From Apoderus coryli (taxonomy: Eukaryota > Arthropoda > Insecta > Coleoptera > Attelabidae), in contig OU452202.1 of NCBI GenBank assembly GCA_911728435.2, positions 18,455,135 to 18,519,134 of the forward strand: a stretch of DNA of 64,000 nt, written 5' to 3'. This document shows, one piece after another, positions 1-10,506 of the stretch (the first letter of the stretch is position 1; each line of letters starts with the position of its first letter). The notes below the pieces were generated by a model. It searched no databases and had not been told where the DNA came from. It was given only the letters and a program-made list of their open reading frames with translations. The position numbers and the translations under genes were made by a program.

Positions 1-656
1 TATATACTCTCAAAATATTATTTCCCTTGAGGTGGTTGAACGCGAACATTAGAGGGTTTTGTTACAGAACAAAGGAAACATTTTTGTGTAAAGGCAACTT
101 TCTGACCACTAAGAGCTAAATAGTTTCCTATTGATCTATTGACTTTTGAAAAAATATTGAGTTTATATGATAAATTGTGTAATGTGCATTTTTAAGGTTT
201 CCATATATGTACCCACGATTACCCAGAACATAACCTTTTATAGTATCCCTGGGTTTTTCTTTATGTGCTACATTTTTGATACAAATACATTTATTGCGAT
301 CATAAAGGGCAAGTTGAAGGGAAATAGATGGAACGAGAGCATTGCCAAAGCTTAGAAGTTGTAGAGGAAATACTAGCATTAACTACAAAGAAAGTTGTAA
401 TCTCTTATACAAATATACTTCAGCGCAATTTAGAAATTTACTAGAAAATGTTTATTACTTAATATCTAACAACAACCTTATACAAAGATGGCTCTATTTT
501 TAATCTAAATAAGATAAAACTATAAACTTTTGTGGTCTTCATCTATAAATTTTGAGCTTTGCCGGTTTCTCAAGGTCATTTTTAATGTTATATTTTTGAG
601 CATCCTGTATCAATAATTCTCAAATTAAAGAAATAATCCATTTAATGCAGTGGATT
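1..656. other. No gene seen; AT-rich noncoding DNA
   Basis: Only short overlapping frames without domain resemblance occur on either strand. CATCCTGTAT at 601-610 is a diverged copy of the dispersed CACCCTGTAT terminal motif that recurs through the window, so part of this stretch is probably old repeat. Confidence 0.5.
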
Positions 657-667
657 GTATTATAATT

Positions 668-886
668 ACAATGAAACAATTTCGTCGTCTCCACTAGTAA
701 TTAAACGCAATTATAGCGGAGTTAAATCCGCATATAGACAGAGCCCTTAAGAGCTTATATGCGGATTTAACTCCACGATAGATGCGATATTTTAAGGCTG
801 ATGATGGAGCTGACACTCCGAAACATGTCCTTTTGAATAAAGATTTTTAAAAATTAATAGTGGAGACGACGGAATTGTTTCATTGT
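668..886 (+). mobile_element. Small foldback element carrying a hammerhead ribozyme
   Basis: Terminal inverted repeats of 35 nt (668-702 against 852-886) match at all but two positions. A second, perfect 19-nt inverted repeat lies inside (718-736 against 756-774). No protein is encoded. A hammerhead-ribozyme core occupies 794-833, upstream of the right arm, and AATAAAG follows it at 835-841. The layout (ribozyme, short AT stretch, then a GTGGAG motif) recurs at 34.7 and 27.2 kb, so this is one member of a small family. I infer a non-autonomous retroelement related to the Penelope/retrozyme type, because such ribozymes are known from those groups. The element class itself is not proven. Confidence 0.65.
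794..833 (+). ncRNA. Hammerhead ribozyme candidate 1 (type I, short stem III)
   Basis: The conserved core CUGAUGA is at 798-804. One unpaired U follows, then stem II GGAG/CUCC with a CUGACA loop, then GAAA at 820-823. Stem III is the palindrome ACAUGU (823-828), so A15.1 pairs with U16.1. The predicted cleavage base is C829. Stem I is AAGG (794-797) against CUUU (830-833), with one G-U pair. A stem III this small with a self-complementary loop is typical of the minimal hammerheads described in Penelope-like elements, which work best as dimers. Cleavage activity is inferred, not shown. Confidence 0.65.
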
Positions 887-893
887 AATAATT

Positions 894-1848
894 TTCCAAT
901 AAGAACTTTAACTAAAATAACTAAATAAGGATTTCTTGATAGAAAAAATCCTATAAACGTAATTTTTGTCAAAAAAAGGACATGATACACAAAATCTGTC
1001 TAGAATCTTACGTTGAATCCAAATATGTAATGAAAGTGTGTTATACTTGAAATTAACACGTACAAGTCTATGTCATCGTTTTGAAATAATTTTAATCGAA
1101 TTGTTGGCGTTGACAGTAATATAATCCCAATTTTCAACATTTTTCAAAAATCGATCACCACTGTTCATCGTTGGACACTCTGTATAAAGTCAAATTTAAT
1201 TGGTTTTAAAATCTGCTATGAAATAAGGTCAGGAAAAAATAAGAACCATTTATCAGAATTTCGGATATTTTTTCGGATAACTTCGAAAATACTCGGAATA
1301 TTAGAAGTTTTTTAAAAGCATTTAATTATCCATAAAAAGTCGCAACTTTCCCCTAATTTAATCAACCCCGTATTTCTTACCATTTCCGAGATCTCCATAT
1401 TATGCTATCCCCTCTTTGTCTTGGACATACTGTATAAATGACAATTAAAAAACAAAGAGTTGCAATATTTTAATCGCTTAAAACTCATCTGGGATTTAAT
1501 AAGGGATGTCCAAAGTATATCCAAATATTTTGGCAGCAGCAAATTTGTGTTTTTCTAAATTATTTTTCATGGTAGAAAATGATCATTTTTGGGTTTTTTC
1601 AAATTTTAAATTGCTTATATCTCGAAAACTACCAACTTTAGAAAAAAGTTACTTTACCTTTTTTTTTTTGGTTAAAATAATCCCAAAAACCATGAAAAAA
1701 TCTCGCAGGAATTTTTTTTTTTAGTTAAAAACTCACATTAACACCATGATAAACAACTGTCAAAAATTAAAGCTTTCTTTTATTCATTCCAAAGGTGATT
1801 TTAGATTTTAATAATTATTATGCGATTAGCTTTGCTTGTGTGGCGCTT
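894..1848. other. No gene seen; old repeat sequence
   Basis: No credible coding frame. Diverged forms of the dispersed CACCCTGTATA motif occur near 1,177 and 1,425, each after GGACA, which suggests the ends of decayed non-autonomous elements. Confidence 0.4.
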
Positions 1849-1849
1849 T

Positions 1850-1918
1850 CGAACCAATTCCGAACCGTACTTAAAATTATTACGTTTAATACTTGTAAAC
1901 CGGTTCGGAATTGGCTCG
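1850..1918. repeat. Short inverted repeat
   Basis: The 18-nt arm 1850-1867 (CGAACCAATTCCGAACCG) pairs with 1901-1918 with one mismatch, leaving a 33-nt loop. It lies at the edge of the diverged direct duplication that follows and may be part of the same repeat. Confidence 0.6.
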
Positions 1919-1929
1919 AAATCGCCTTA

Positions 1930-2490
1930 AAACGTTCAGAAAGAGCCACATTTTTAATTTATGTAGTAAGTATCTCAATTTTAGAAAATTATATTCAAAA
2001 ATAATTGACCCGAAATAACGGGAATGTTTAAAGACATCTGCCATCTTGAATTTTGACTAGGGTGCCATTTTGACAATAAAATTAGATAGCCTATTGTGTT
2101 GCCTATTCAACAAGACCAAATTTGTAAATATTTGTCTACAAATAAGGAAGATATCATTGATAAGCTAACCGCATTTTTTTACCGATGAAATATTAGGAAA
2201 AACTGCATTTTTTTAATGGCCAATTTCTCCACAGCCACTGGCCCGAGTTGTTTGATTAAAATGGTCCGAAAGAGTCGCACTATTAATTTTTGTAGTAAAT
2301 ATCTCATTTTTAGAAAATATTGTTCAAAAAGAATTGCCTCGAAATAAGGGGGATGTTTAAGGACGTCCGCCATCTTCGATTTTGACTTGGGCGCCATTTC
2401 GAAATCCGGATTTTAAAGCCTATTCTATTGTCTATCTACAAACGGTAAGTTCGTGAACAACTGTCTATTAGTAAAAAAGTTACAGTAATT
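1930..2490. repeat. Diverged direct duplication, ~330-bp spacing
   Basis: Two related segments, about 1930-2150 and 2260-2490, share the same order of landmarks: a GAAAGAG block, a TTTTTGTAGTAA-like block, GAAATAA with GATGTTTAA, a GCCATCTT block, and a GCCATTT block. They differ by many substitutions and small gaps, so the duplication is old. Frames crossing it are not conserved between copies and I do not treat them as coding. Confidence 0.6.
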
Positions 2491-3236
2491 TAGAAAAAAA
2501 AATCGTTTTTTCTGCCCACGCGGATTAGCGTTCTCCACTGACTGAAAAAAAAAACACTTTTCTAAGGGGATTGCATGATAAAATTGCTGTAAACCATTTT
2601 CTTTAGAACTCTCAACGAAACATTAGTACTTAGTAAAAGCACTCACTTTTCAATGATAACAAGTTAGCAAACAATAATAATAATTATAATATTACAAAGC
2701 TAAATCTGGTAAATTCAAAATATTGTGCAAATAGTTTAGGTACATTAGCTGTAGTAAATGCCGAACATAGCGGCTGTTTATAGTTCGAGGCAAATTTCTC
2801 CTTGCAAACAATTTTGAAGCGAAAATCTAAATATTGACGTAAATGCTCTCTAGAGAAACTAAGTGTGTATACATCAACTGTTAGTAGTAAAATATGGCCC
2901 CGATGGTCAACGAAAATTTTGTAATTAAATTATATTGGTAATGTTGATTGAATATAGTTTGGCTACATTATACCAGTTTATGTTTGTTGAACATACAAAG
3001 GCAAAATATATGATGAAAACTTTATTTAAATGGAAACTCAAGCTGTGTCTTTGTGTCAGCAGATTTTTAAGTCACAACTCCGAGTACGAGTACGGTATTG
3101 TGACCGCTACTACGTTGCCTAGGTTGTGTTTCTCCTATAACTTTGAGCCTACAACGAACATGGAATTCTAGGCAGCCTGATGAAGTTTTTTCAAAATAGC
3201 TAAAAAAAAATTTAATGTTATCATCCCGGGCCTTAT
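2491..3236. other. No gene seen
   Basis: AT-rich DNA without recognisable domain, terminal repeat or RNA gene. Frames near 2.9-3.2 kb are short and low in complexity. Confidence 0.4.
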
Positions 3237-3275
3237 TAACGTTCTACATAACAAAATAACGTTCTACATAACAAA
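3237..3275. repeat. Tandem 20-bp duplication
   Basis: The block TAACGTTCTACATAACAAAA occurs twice head to tail, directly before the LINE fragment that begins near 3,280. It could be a local duplication at a truncation or insertion point. Confidence 0.7.
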
Positions 3276-3279
3276 ACGC

Positions 3280-3842
3280 CTCCATATTTGTTCGCCAAAA
3301 TCAAGTTTCGCACTGATATGCACAATATTAACATTAGGTTTAAGGGAACACTGACTCCACCAACTCATTCCAAAGAATTTTTTAAGAGGTCATATTCGTA
3401 TAACGTCACTCGCATTGTAAATGATTTGCCAATTGATATCCGGAAATCTAAAAGTATTGGGCAGTTCAAGAATAATTTATCCAAGTATTTATATAATATC
3501 CAAAGGAGTGTGTGATCACTCTAATTTGATGTGGCTCAATTATTATTGTATAATGTGGAAGTACATATTTACATATTTATAATACTTGATTAAGATAAGA
3601 TTTGTCCTATATGTTTGTCTAATGTTCTTAGGTTAAGTTAGGCTAGGGTTATTTGGGTTAGCTGAACAGGCGGCTACTTAGTAGTCAGCACTGAATCTCG
3701 CCCTTTGGGGATATAAACTTGGGAAAATGTAAAAAAAAAAATCACACTAGTTTTGTTATATTATATTTATAATTGTTTTTTTTTTTTGTATTTTGTATCC
3801 TCAATAAAGGCCTTTATTATTATATTATTATTATTATTATTA
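3280..3842 (+). pseudogene. LINE 3' end (Jockey/CR1-like RT C-terminus plus 3' UTR)
   Basis: The frame ending at 3515 matches the last ~75 residues of Jockey/CR1-like reverse transcriptases: an FFKRSYSYNVTRI-like block followed by NDLPIDIRKSKSIGQFKNNL, the usual tail after the RT thumb. Everything upstream is missing, so this is a strongly 5'-truncated copy, the normal outcome of LINE insertion. The 3' UTR runs to the palindrome AATAAAGGCCTTTATT (3803-3818) and a short ATT-rich tail. The same 3' signature marks the fragments at 8.7, 24.7 and 56.6 kb, which indicates one family. Not functional. Confidence 0.75.
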
Positions 3843-4174
3843 ATTTTTTGAAACTATTATATCCTAAAAATAAAAGTTGCTTCTTGCCTCGTCCGCGAGA
3901 ACATCAATTTCAATGTTCAGTTAGCGCACTATATACCATAATCATCTTTATTAGTCTTAGATTTGTACATAGACTCATTATTCTTTTTGCTACCACCATC
4001 AGACAGAATATCAAATTCTAAGGAATTATTACATATTTATTCAATACAAAAAAGAAAAAAAATAATATATCTATAAAGCACATAATACAAATTTAAAAAG
4101 AGACAAAACAAAACATAAATCATAATACGATACACATATACATAAAAATAACAAATACAACATAAAAACTAAAC

Positions 4175-4395
4175 TGAACAGCAAATTCCTCCAGTCTGTA
4201 GACCGCGCCATTCGTTAAAAAATTGTTTTAATAATTTCTTGAACATGCTCTCAGTTGGGCAATTCCTCATCTCCGACGGTAGTATATTGAAATAGAAATA
4301 TCCAGAGTGGGCTTTTATATTATTCGTGCTTAGGGCGAGGCAAGTACAAACGATCTCTTATTCGAGTAGAATAATAATTATTGTGATATTCCCAC
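4175..4395 (-). pseudogene. LINE RT C-terminal remnant
   Basis: Read on the minus strand, this gives a STRIRDRLYLPRPKHE-like block (about 4,375-4,330) and then, after a frameshift, an FNILPSEMRNCPTESMFKKL block. These are the arginine-rich and 'LP..R...FKK.LK' segments at the end of Jockey/CR1-like RTs. It faces the plus-strand fragment at 3.3-3.8 kb and represents a separate, frameshifted copy. Intervening sequence at 3,843-4,174 is low complexity. Confidence 0.6.
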
Positions 4396-5404
4396 AACTG
4401 TGTCGATCAATTTACAAAAAGCTAGTGACTGGAAAATTATAGAGCAAAATCAGGTAAAATATTAATAATATTTTCAAGGTCACCTCAATTCCGGTTATAA
4501 CGGAAACAGATGACAATTTTCTTATTTCAAAGGGCTCTACATGCTTTTTTATTATTTTTATAAAAGAGTGTATCAATTCAAGGCTAACTTGAGTATAGCT
4601 CATTTTCTTCTTCCTCTGACATTTCTGTTACTATTAAAGTTAGCTAAAAATAGTTTCAATAAAACTTAGAGAGCTGATTTTACGTAAAATACAGTCGCGT
4701 ACTCAGAAAAAGTTTATATATTTAATTTAGCAAGTTGTAATTATCAACTATGTTTTTTTAAATAGGACACGCTGTATGTTATTTATTCGCTTGTTTCTAT
4801 TTCCCAATTTATTGTACATCCACAGTAGTATCTGGACTACTTTATTAAAAATATTCAAAATCTTGGCACATCTTTTATCAACAGTTTTCCGTTACAAATA
4901 TGAATATTGGAAACTGAATTGATATGGTCTAAAATTTGCTTTTAATTCTTCAATATATTATCGACTATTATTTTTTAAAAATACTTTTTAATGTGTCCCC
5001 ACAATTTTGTAGAGTTAGGACAGGCGCTCGAGGTGGCCATCGCACTGGACCGTTGGATCTTATCTAGTTATCACCAACATTTGTCTAGAAAATCTAAGCT
5101 GGTTTACTTTTAATTTTTATTTGACGCGCTTTTATTGGCTGAAAATAATGCTAGTAAGGTTTTACTTTGAATACTAAAGCGACCTTTATGTTAAATTGGA
5201 AAATTATGGTGTGGATTGCCGTCATACCGTCATTGTTCATTTTGTCTATTGAATATCCCAGCACCATCGATCGGGCCAAATTACTAAAAAAACCTAAATT
5301 CTTACCAAATGCTTGAGTTTGTAAACACATTAAAATGTTATTTTTATTATTTTACTTGAAATACGTGTTCCAGCTAAAATTTGCACTCCCTCATAATTTT
5401 TAAA
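4396..5404. other. No gene seen
   Basis: No domain-bearing frame. A diverged terminal motif (GGACACGCTGTATG, near 4,767) suggests a decayed repeat boundary. Confidence 0.4.
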
Positions 5405-5409
5405 TTGGT

Positions 5410-6030
5410 TCAGATTTTTACAAAATGCTGAAACACGTCAATTTGAATCTTGAGGAGGATTCATTTTTAACATATTTTTAAAATTATTCCTTGATCTCTC
5501 TTCCGCTTAGAACTGCCCCTTCAAAAATTTTAAATGGCAACAGGGGTCGAGTGAGATATATTTGTGAAGCTGCTTTCATTTTCTATGCAACCATGTTCGG
5601 TGTTAAACATTTTCAGTGCTGTAGATTTTATATGACACTTATTCAATGACAATTTTAAGAAATAAACTGGAAAATGTGTTTTAAAAATGAAAATTTTACC
5701 ACCGTCGCGTCATCCAAATTTGTTTGTAGATAAGAACCTTAATGCTTGTATAAGTTGTATATAATTTCAAGGAATGATCCGAATTCACTATGATGGTGAA
5801 AATTTCATGTTTTCAAAACAAATTGTTTGAGGTTCAAAAGCATGATTGCATAGAAAATGAAAGCAGCAGCAAATACATGACACTCGACCACTTTTGCCAT
5901 TTAAAATTCTTGAAGGGGTAGTTCTAAGCTGAAGAGGGATGGAGGATTAATTTGAAAAATATAATGAAAATTAATCCCTTTTAATATTAAAATTGACATT
6001 TTTCAGCAAATTGTAGTTGATACACGCTCT
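5410..6030. mobile_element. Foldback element, ~195-bp arms
   Basis: Left arm 5410-5605 is the diverged reverse complement of 5835-6030. Shared landmarks in mirrored order include a CTTAGAACT(G/A)CCCCTTCAA block, TTTTAAATGGCAA, a GGTCGAGTG block, and GCTTTCATTTTCTATGCAA. The ~230-bp centre encodes nothing recognisable. Arm divergence indicates an old element. It belongs to the same structural class as the elements at 25.6, 32.0 and 35.1 kb. Confidence 0.7.
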
Positions 6031-6065
6031 ATACCTACCTATAAACGATAATAATATATTAGAAA

Positions 6066-6341
6066 ATGGAATCGGAGCCCATGAATATGGGTAATAATAA
6101 AGTCTTTTCCCTATTCAAAAATCGATTTCCGATCATAAATATATTATGTTGGAAACAGAGAGAACACGTTAGGACTGACTATAACAATGTTCGCGCGGTG
6201 CCTGGCCATAAACGACAAAAGAGAGAGAATGTAAATGCTGCACTGCCTGCGATGCAATTAATGGAAAACAATGATTTTAATAGATGTTCAGCTTATTTTC
6301 CGATGCGAACAATAGATCATCTGCACCAATATTATATATAA
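6066..6341 (+). CDS. Hypothetical 91-residue protein
   Basis: I do not recognise this protein. The ATG at 6066 has a strong insect start context (A at -3, G at +4). The frame encodes 91 residues with a mixed, non-repetitive composition, a basic middle (GHKRQKREN) and no signal peptide or membrane segment. A polyadenylation hexamer AATAAA lies about 55 nt after the stop, near 6,395. It sits just after a foldback element and has no neighbouring exons that I can identify. It may be a small gene, a terminal exon, a retrocopy fragment or chance. The frame is only modestly longer than expected in AT-rich DNA. Confidence 0.25.
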   Translation: MESEPMNMGNNKVFSLFKNRFPIINILCWKQREHVRTDYNNVRAVPGHKRQKRENVNAALPAMQLMENNDFNRCSAYFPMRTIDHLHQYYI

Positions 6342-7775
6342 ATACTTCCAATAATTACACAATTTGCATTCAATATAAAATTAGTTTTATTAAAAATAAA
6401 TCAGCAGCATTAATTCATTAGAACATATTGTCCCTTTAAAGGGATTAGCTGATTTTTAGTGCGCAAAAAAACCCCTGAACAAACCTACCCTTAGTGATTC
6501 ACCAACTTCTACAGGAAGAGTTACGCTAATTTGCTTTGTAAAAAATAGTGCATTTTCTTTTTTATTGCTGTTTGGAAACTTGATGGAATCTGGTCAGCAT
6601 GCTGTTCGTAAAATAGAGGTTTACCCACAGATAGGTTCACAAGTATGTGAAAAACAGGCCCAAAAAAACCAATTAAACATCATTTCATTGTCATAAACCA
6701 GTTTAAATAAAGTTTCCTTTTAAATTTTCATAGATATTGTAAGAATGTTAAACAATATTAATAATCTCTTTAATAGAATAACCAAAGCAAACCGCTAACG
6801 TCACTTTCATTTTTCGAGAGGATTTATTGGTGCTGGCCGTCTATGTGTGTAACCGTTTCCCTCTATATTATTTTTATTAGCCTACTTTGACGGTTTCGAC
6901 AGTTCTAAGGACCACGATTCTCCTTTAGTTTTTGTGACTCTATCTTTTTCCCAAATTGGAAAAAACCATCCGTTTTATTTTCTTTTCGCTCTTCGCTTAT
7001 CTGGAAATCTATTGTCTTAACTGAAAATGATTGCAGAACGTTTTTATGACGTGTAAAACATTTTGAGCAACCGAGATAATTTTAACCAATTACATGTCAA
7101 AACAGAACATTTCAGATACTATGCGAGACGTTTCGTTTCAATAAAAATATATATTTCTGTTATTTTTTTCTCTTTGTAACTGATTAAGTTACATTTTCTT
7201 TGTCATACATTAAATTAGTTTACAATCTTACTGCTTGAATTTTGCAGACATAGACAACCAGCACCAATACTAAATAGCTACTTGCTATGTGTTCTTATAA
7301 CAGTAATGGTGCGTGTGGCTTTTAAGTATACATACTTGCGTATTTACTCTGATGGTATCATTGCGAATTTTTGTTGATTTGATGGAAAGATACCTACTTA
7401 CTTAAGGTGCATATGATTATGTATGTTTATTTAACATTTCAAACTGTGGAGTAAAAACATTTTGCTTTGTTGTGAATTTTATTTTCACTAGGTTTTTTAC
7501 TGTGTTTGTAGTAGTAGTAGTAGATGATTTGCACCAATAGTCTATAAATGAGCATATAATTAGGAGTAAATCGACCAACTGTGATTTCAACGTATCCAGC
7601 GATACAAGACTGCTTCTTGAAGCCATTAGAAAATGTGAAAGTTCTATTCGAGATGAGATTAAAACAGAAAATTCGAAGCTATTAAGTCTTTTGGATGAAC
7701 AGTCTGGGTCTTAAAAATAGTGAGATTTTATCGTGTTGAAATCTCAAAAGTTACTTAAAAAAGTTATGAATCTTC
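6342..7775. other. No gene seen; possible LINE-derived 3' part
   Basis: No supported gene. Around 7,611-7,710 a short frame reads like a coiled coil (AIRKCESSIRDEIKTENSK) before the LINE ORF1-like fragment at 7.78 kb, so it may be the upstream part of the same relic. Confidence 0.4.
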
Positions 7776-7784
7776 ACATCTGTT

Positions 7785-7875
7785 CCCAAATTGAAAGATA
7801 CGGGCCTGTATATTTCTGATGATTTATGCATCAAGGACCGTCAAGAAAAGAAAGTTCTGCAAGTGTTTATGAAGG
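7785..7875 (+). pseudogene. LINE ORF1-like fragment
   Basis: The frame LKDTGLYISDDLCIKDRQEK, continuing KVLQ, resembles the 'lkg..iyIseDL....R..R..L' segment in ORF1-type proteins of L1/Jockey-like LINEs, which bind element RNA. It is short and interrupted on both sides. An RT C-terminus of LINE type starts 250 bp downstream on the same strand, so the two may be remains of one element joined by an internal deletion. Confidence 0.45.
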
Positions 7876-8126
7876 TAAAACTACGATCATGGTATTTTAC
7901 TCAAAAACCCATACAGTTCACATTGAGTCCAAATAGATATCAAAATAAATGACAAACAATCACAAATCAAGCTAATTTAAGGTATATGGAGCACTGTGAA
8001 GGCTTAATTCAGAGATCTTAAGTTCAAATAAAAATGCTTAATGCCGAAAGAAATATTCTGAATTATAAAGTGAGGAAACTTTGCGAATCACTGATTATGC
8101 TGATATTTTTCTATTGCCACTTAGAT

Positions 8127-8760
8127 AGTATACTAGTACTATCGCACTAAAAATAGTTCAGAACACATGCTGTCGATTTATAAATAATTTGCGAAAGTAT
8201 GATAGTGTTTCTCAAGAAATCTTTGATCTTGGGTGGCTCAAACTACACAGTATCGTAAAGCTACTTTACCTTACCTTATATAGGCTTGCGTAAAAAAATA
8301 CGATAGGACATAATGTTTACAACAGAAATTTACGAAATATAAACCTGTTGACTATGATGCCTCAGCATTCGCTTGCATTATGTAAAAGAAGCCTTATATA
8401 TCAAATAATAAATTTGTATAATTCATGTTATAACTGGTTTAGTTTGAGACTTTTTGTTTTAGGAACAAAATAAAAAATATATTACAATCGGAGGAAATTT
8501 GATTTTCAAATTGAATGATTTGGTTCTATGGTGCATGTTTTGTGATTTGTTTTTTTTTCTTAGTGTATGGCATCAATTTATTATATTGTGTTTTGTTATA
8601 TAATTTAGATATTTTTTTGTAAAATCATCTTTACGGTTCAGTGTTAAAGAATAGCTTAAGCTACACTTCGCCTTCTTGATGATTCATTTGATGTATTAAT
8701 GTATTTATACATTTTTAATAAAGGCGTTTATTATTATTATTAATAATAATATTAACAATA
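8127..8760 (+). pseudogene. LINE RT C-terminus and 3' UTR
   Basis: The frame from about 8,135 reads IVQNTCCRFINNLRKYDSVS, then a DLGWLKLHSIVKLL block. This is the 'iQn.~~R~i~.l~k~d.vs..i..l~WL' thumb and C-terminal region of Jockey/CR1-like RTs. Later pieces (LLTMMPQHSLALCKRSLIYQ) match the same family in another frame. The 3' UTR ends with AATAAAGGCGTTTATT (8717-8732) and a TTA-rich tail, the 3' signature of the 3.8, 24.7 and 56.6 kb copies. Frameshifts and stops make it non-functional. Confidence 0.65.
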
Positions 8761-9787
8761 TCATCTTTATTTTGAAAAGAACATTTTTATTAATCAATAA
8801 TATTGCTGGATATGGTCGGAATCTCTGAAGTCCAAATTTATCCTTATATCCTCGTTATAGTAGTTAATTTTCAAAACGACCTTGAAATTACGTTTACATT
8901 TATGTTTAGTTTAAAAATAAAAATTTCATTTGAATTTATTTTCAGTTTTGTGTACATGACCAGCATAGTCACATACCTGTATTCGTATGGGTGTTTAGTA
9001 AACATGCAAATGTGGAGGCTAGATAAGCCCTAATAAATAAGGGTAAGCGATAAGGACACATCACATATAACATGCAACATTTTGTTATTTGTTGTGCTAT
9101 GCTAGGTTTGCTTTGTATATAGTGTGTTTTCATTAAAAAAAATCCGTAGGCATTTTTAACATTTTTTAGCATAGCATGACGTCAAAACTCTAATTCCTTT
9201 TCACTATCGGGAATTGCAAAATAATAGTCTTTATGTCTAAATATAGTAACTTTTATAGAATCCTTCAATACGGGCAAATATTTTAATTATCACTAACTTT
9301 TCACTTTTTAACTCACATGACATCAATTTCATAATGGAACAATAATAATACATGAACATAGAGGGACTAACGGACAGATTAACTAAATACTTAACAAGCA
9401 CATTATTTTGTTGTATTGTCGTGAATATAATTTTAGAAAATTTCCAGGGAAATCGTTTAGTTAAATATTTGCTCAACATAAAATATATTTTATAAATCCG
9501 TATATAAGATAGAGCTTATTTCCGTAACCTCCGTTATTATGTATAGATCTACTGCTATACACTGGCTAAAGGCTAATAAGTAAAATATAAAATATTAAAA
9601 CTTCTGTGCTTAAGCCTTAATCTCCTCTGTCTATTGTTGGGTGGATATTTAATTATTACTAATTTTAGATGTTATATTAAACAGCAATATATAAAATATT
9701 AGATCCTGTATACTGTGAGCACTGAAAGTCACCCATGAATTCGATAAAATTTAAGGGAAATTTTTTTTGAATAAGTTGCTATTTTTT
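8761..9787. other. No gene seen
   Basis: AT-rich sequence. Short frames on both strands are hydrophobic or low-complexity and overlap each other. No repeat boundary was identified. Confidence 0.4.
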
Positions 9788-10506
9788 GAAAGCGAAAGTC
9801 GCTAAGTTTTGAAGTTGTATTGCGAAAGTTGCAAAGTTGACAGCGAAAGTCGCTACGTTTTGAAAATGTGTTGCGAAAGTCGCAAAGTTAACAGCGAAAG
9901 GCGCTACTGTTTGAATATATCGTGCGAAAGTCGCAATTTTAAATTTGAAAGTGAAAGTCGCTAAGTTTTGAAGTTGTGTTGCGAAAGTGGCAAAGTTGCA
10001 AGCAAAATGCGCTAAGTTTTGAAAATGCGTTGCGAAAGTCGCAAATTGAAAGCGAAAGTCGCTTAGTTTTGAAGTTGTGTTGCGAAAGTCGCTAATTTAA
10101 AGCGAAAGTCGCTAAGTTTTGAATTTTTATTGTGAAAGTGGCAAAGTTGCAAGCGAAAGTCGCTAAGTTTTGAAAATGTGTTACGAAAGTCGCAAATTGA
10201 AAGCAAAAGTCGCTAAGTTTTGAAGTTGTATTGCGAAAGTCGCAAATTGAAAGCGAAAGTCGCTAAGTTTTGAAGTTGTATTGCGAAAGTCGCAAATTGA
10301 AAGCGAAAGTCGCTAAGTATTGAAAATGTGTTGCGAAAGTCGCAAATTGAAAGCGAAAGTCGCCAAGTTTCGAAGTTGTGTTGCGAAAGTCGCTAAGTTT
10401 TGAAGTTGTATTGCGAAAGTCACAAATTGAAAGCGAAAGTCGGTAAGTTTGGTGGTTATGTGGCGAAAGTCGCAAAGTTGAAAGCGAAAGTCGCTAAGTT
10501 TTAAAG
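9788..10506. repeat. 50-bp tandem satellite built of GCGAAAGTCGC units
   Basis: About 14 head-to-tail copies of a 50-51-bp unit. Each unit contains two sub-repeats, one starting GCGAAAGTCGCTAAG (about 30 bp) and one starting GCGAAAGTCGCAAA (about 20 bp). The shared 11-mer is a dyad: GCGA pairs with TCGC around AAG. CpG dinucleotides are concentrated here compared with the AT-rich flanks. Two long minus-strand frames cross the array, but their products only repeat a DFRFQLATFA-like unit set by the satellite, so I do not call them genes. It is not a CRISPR array because there are no unique spacers. Confidence 0.95.

Noticed and set aside
9788..10506. Regular repeats that might suggest a CRISPR array
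   Set aside because: The units are contiguous tandem repeats without unique spacers, and the genome is eukaryotic.
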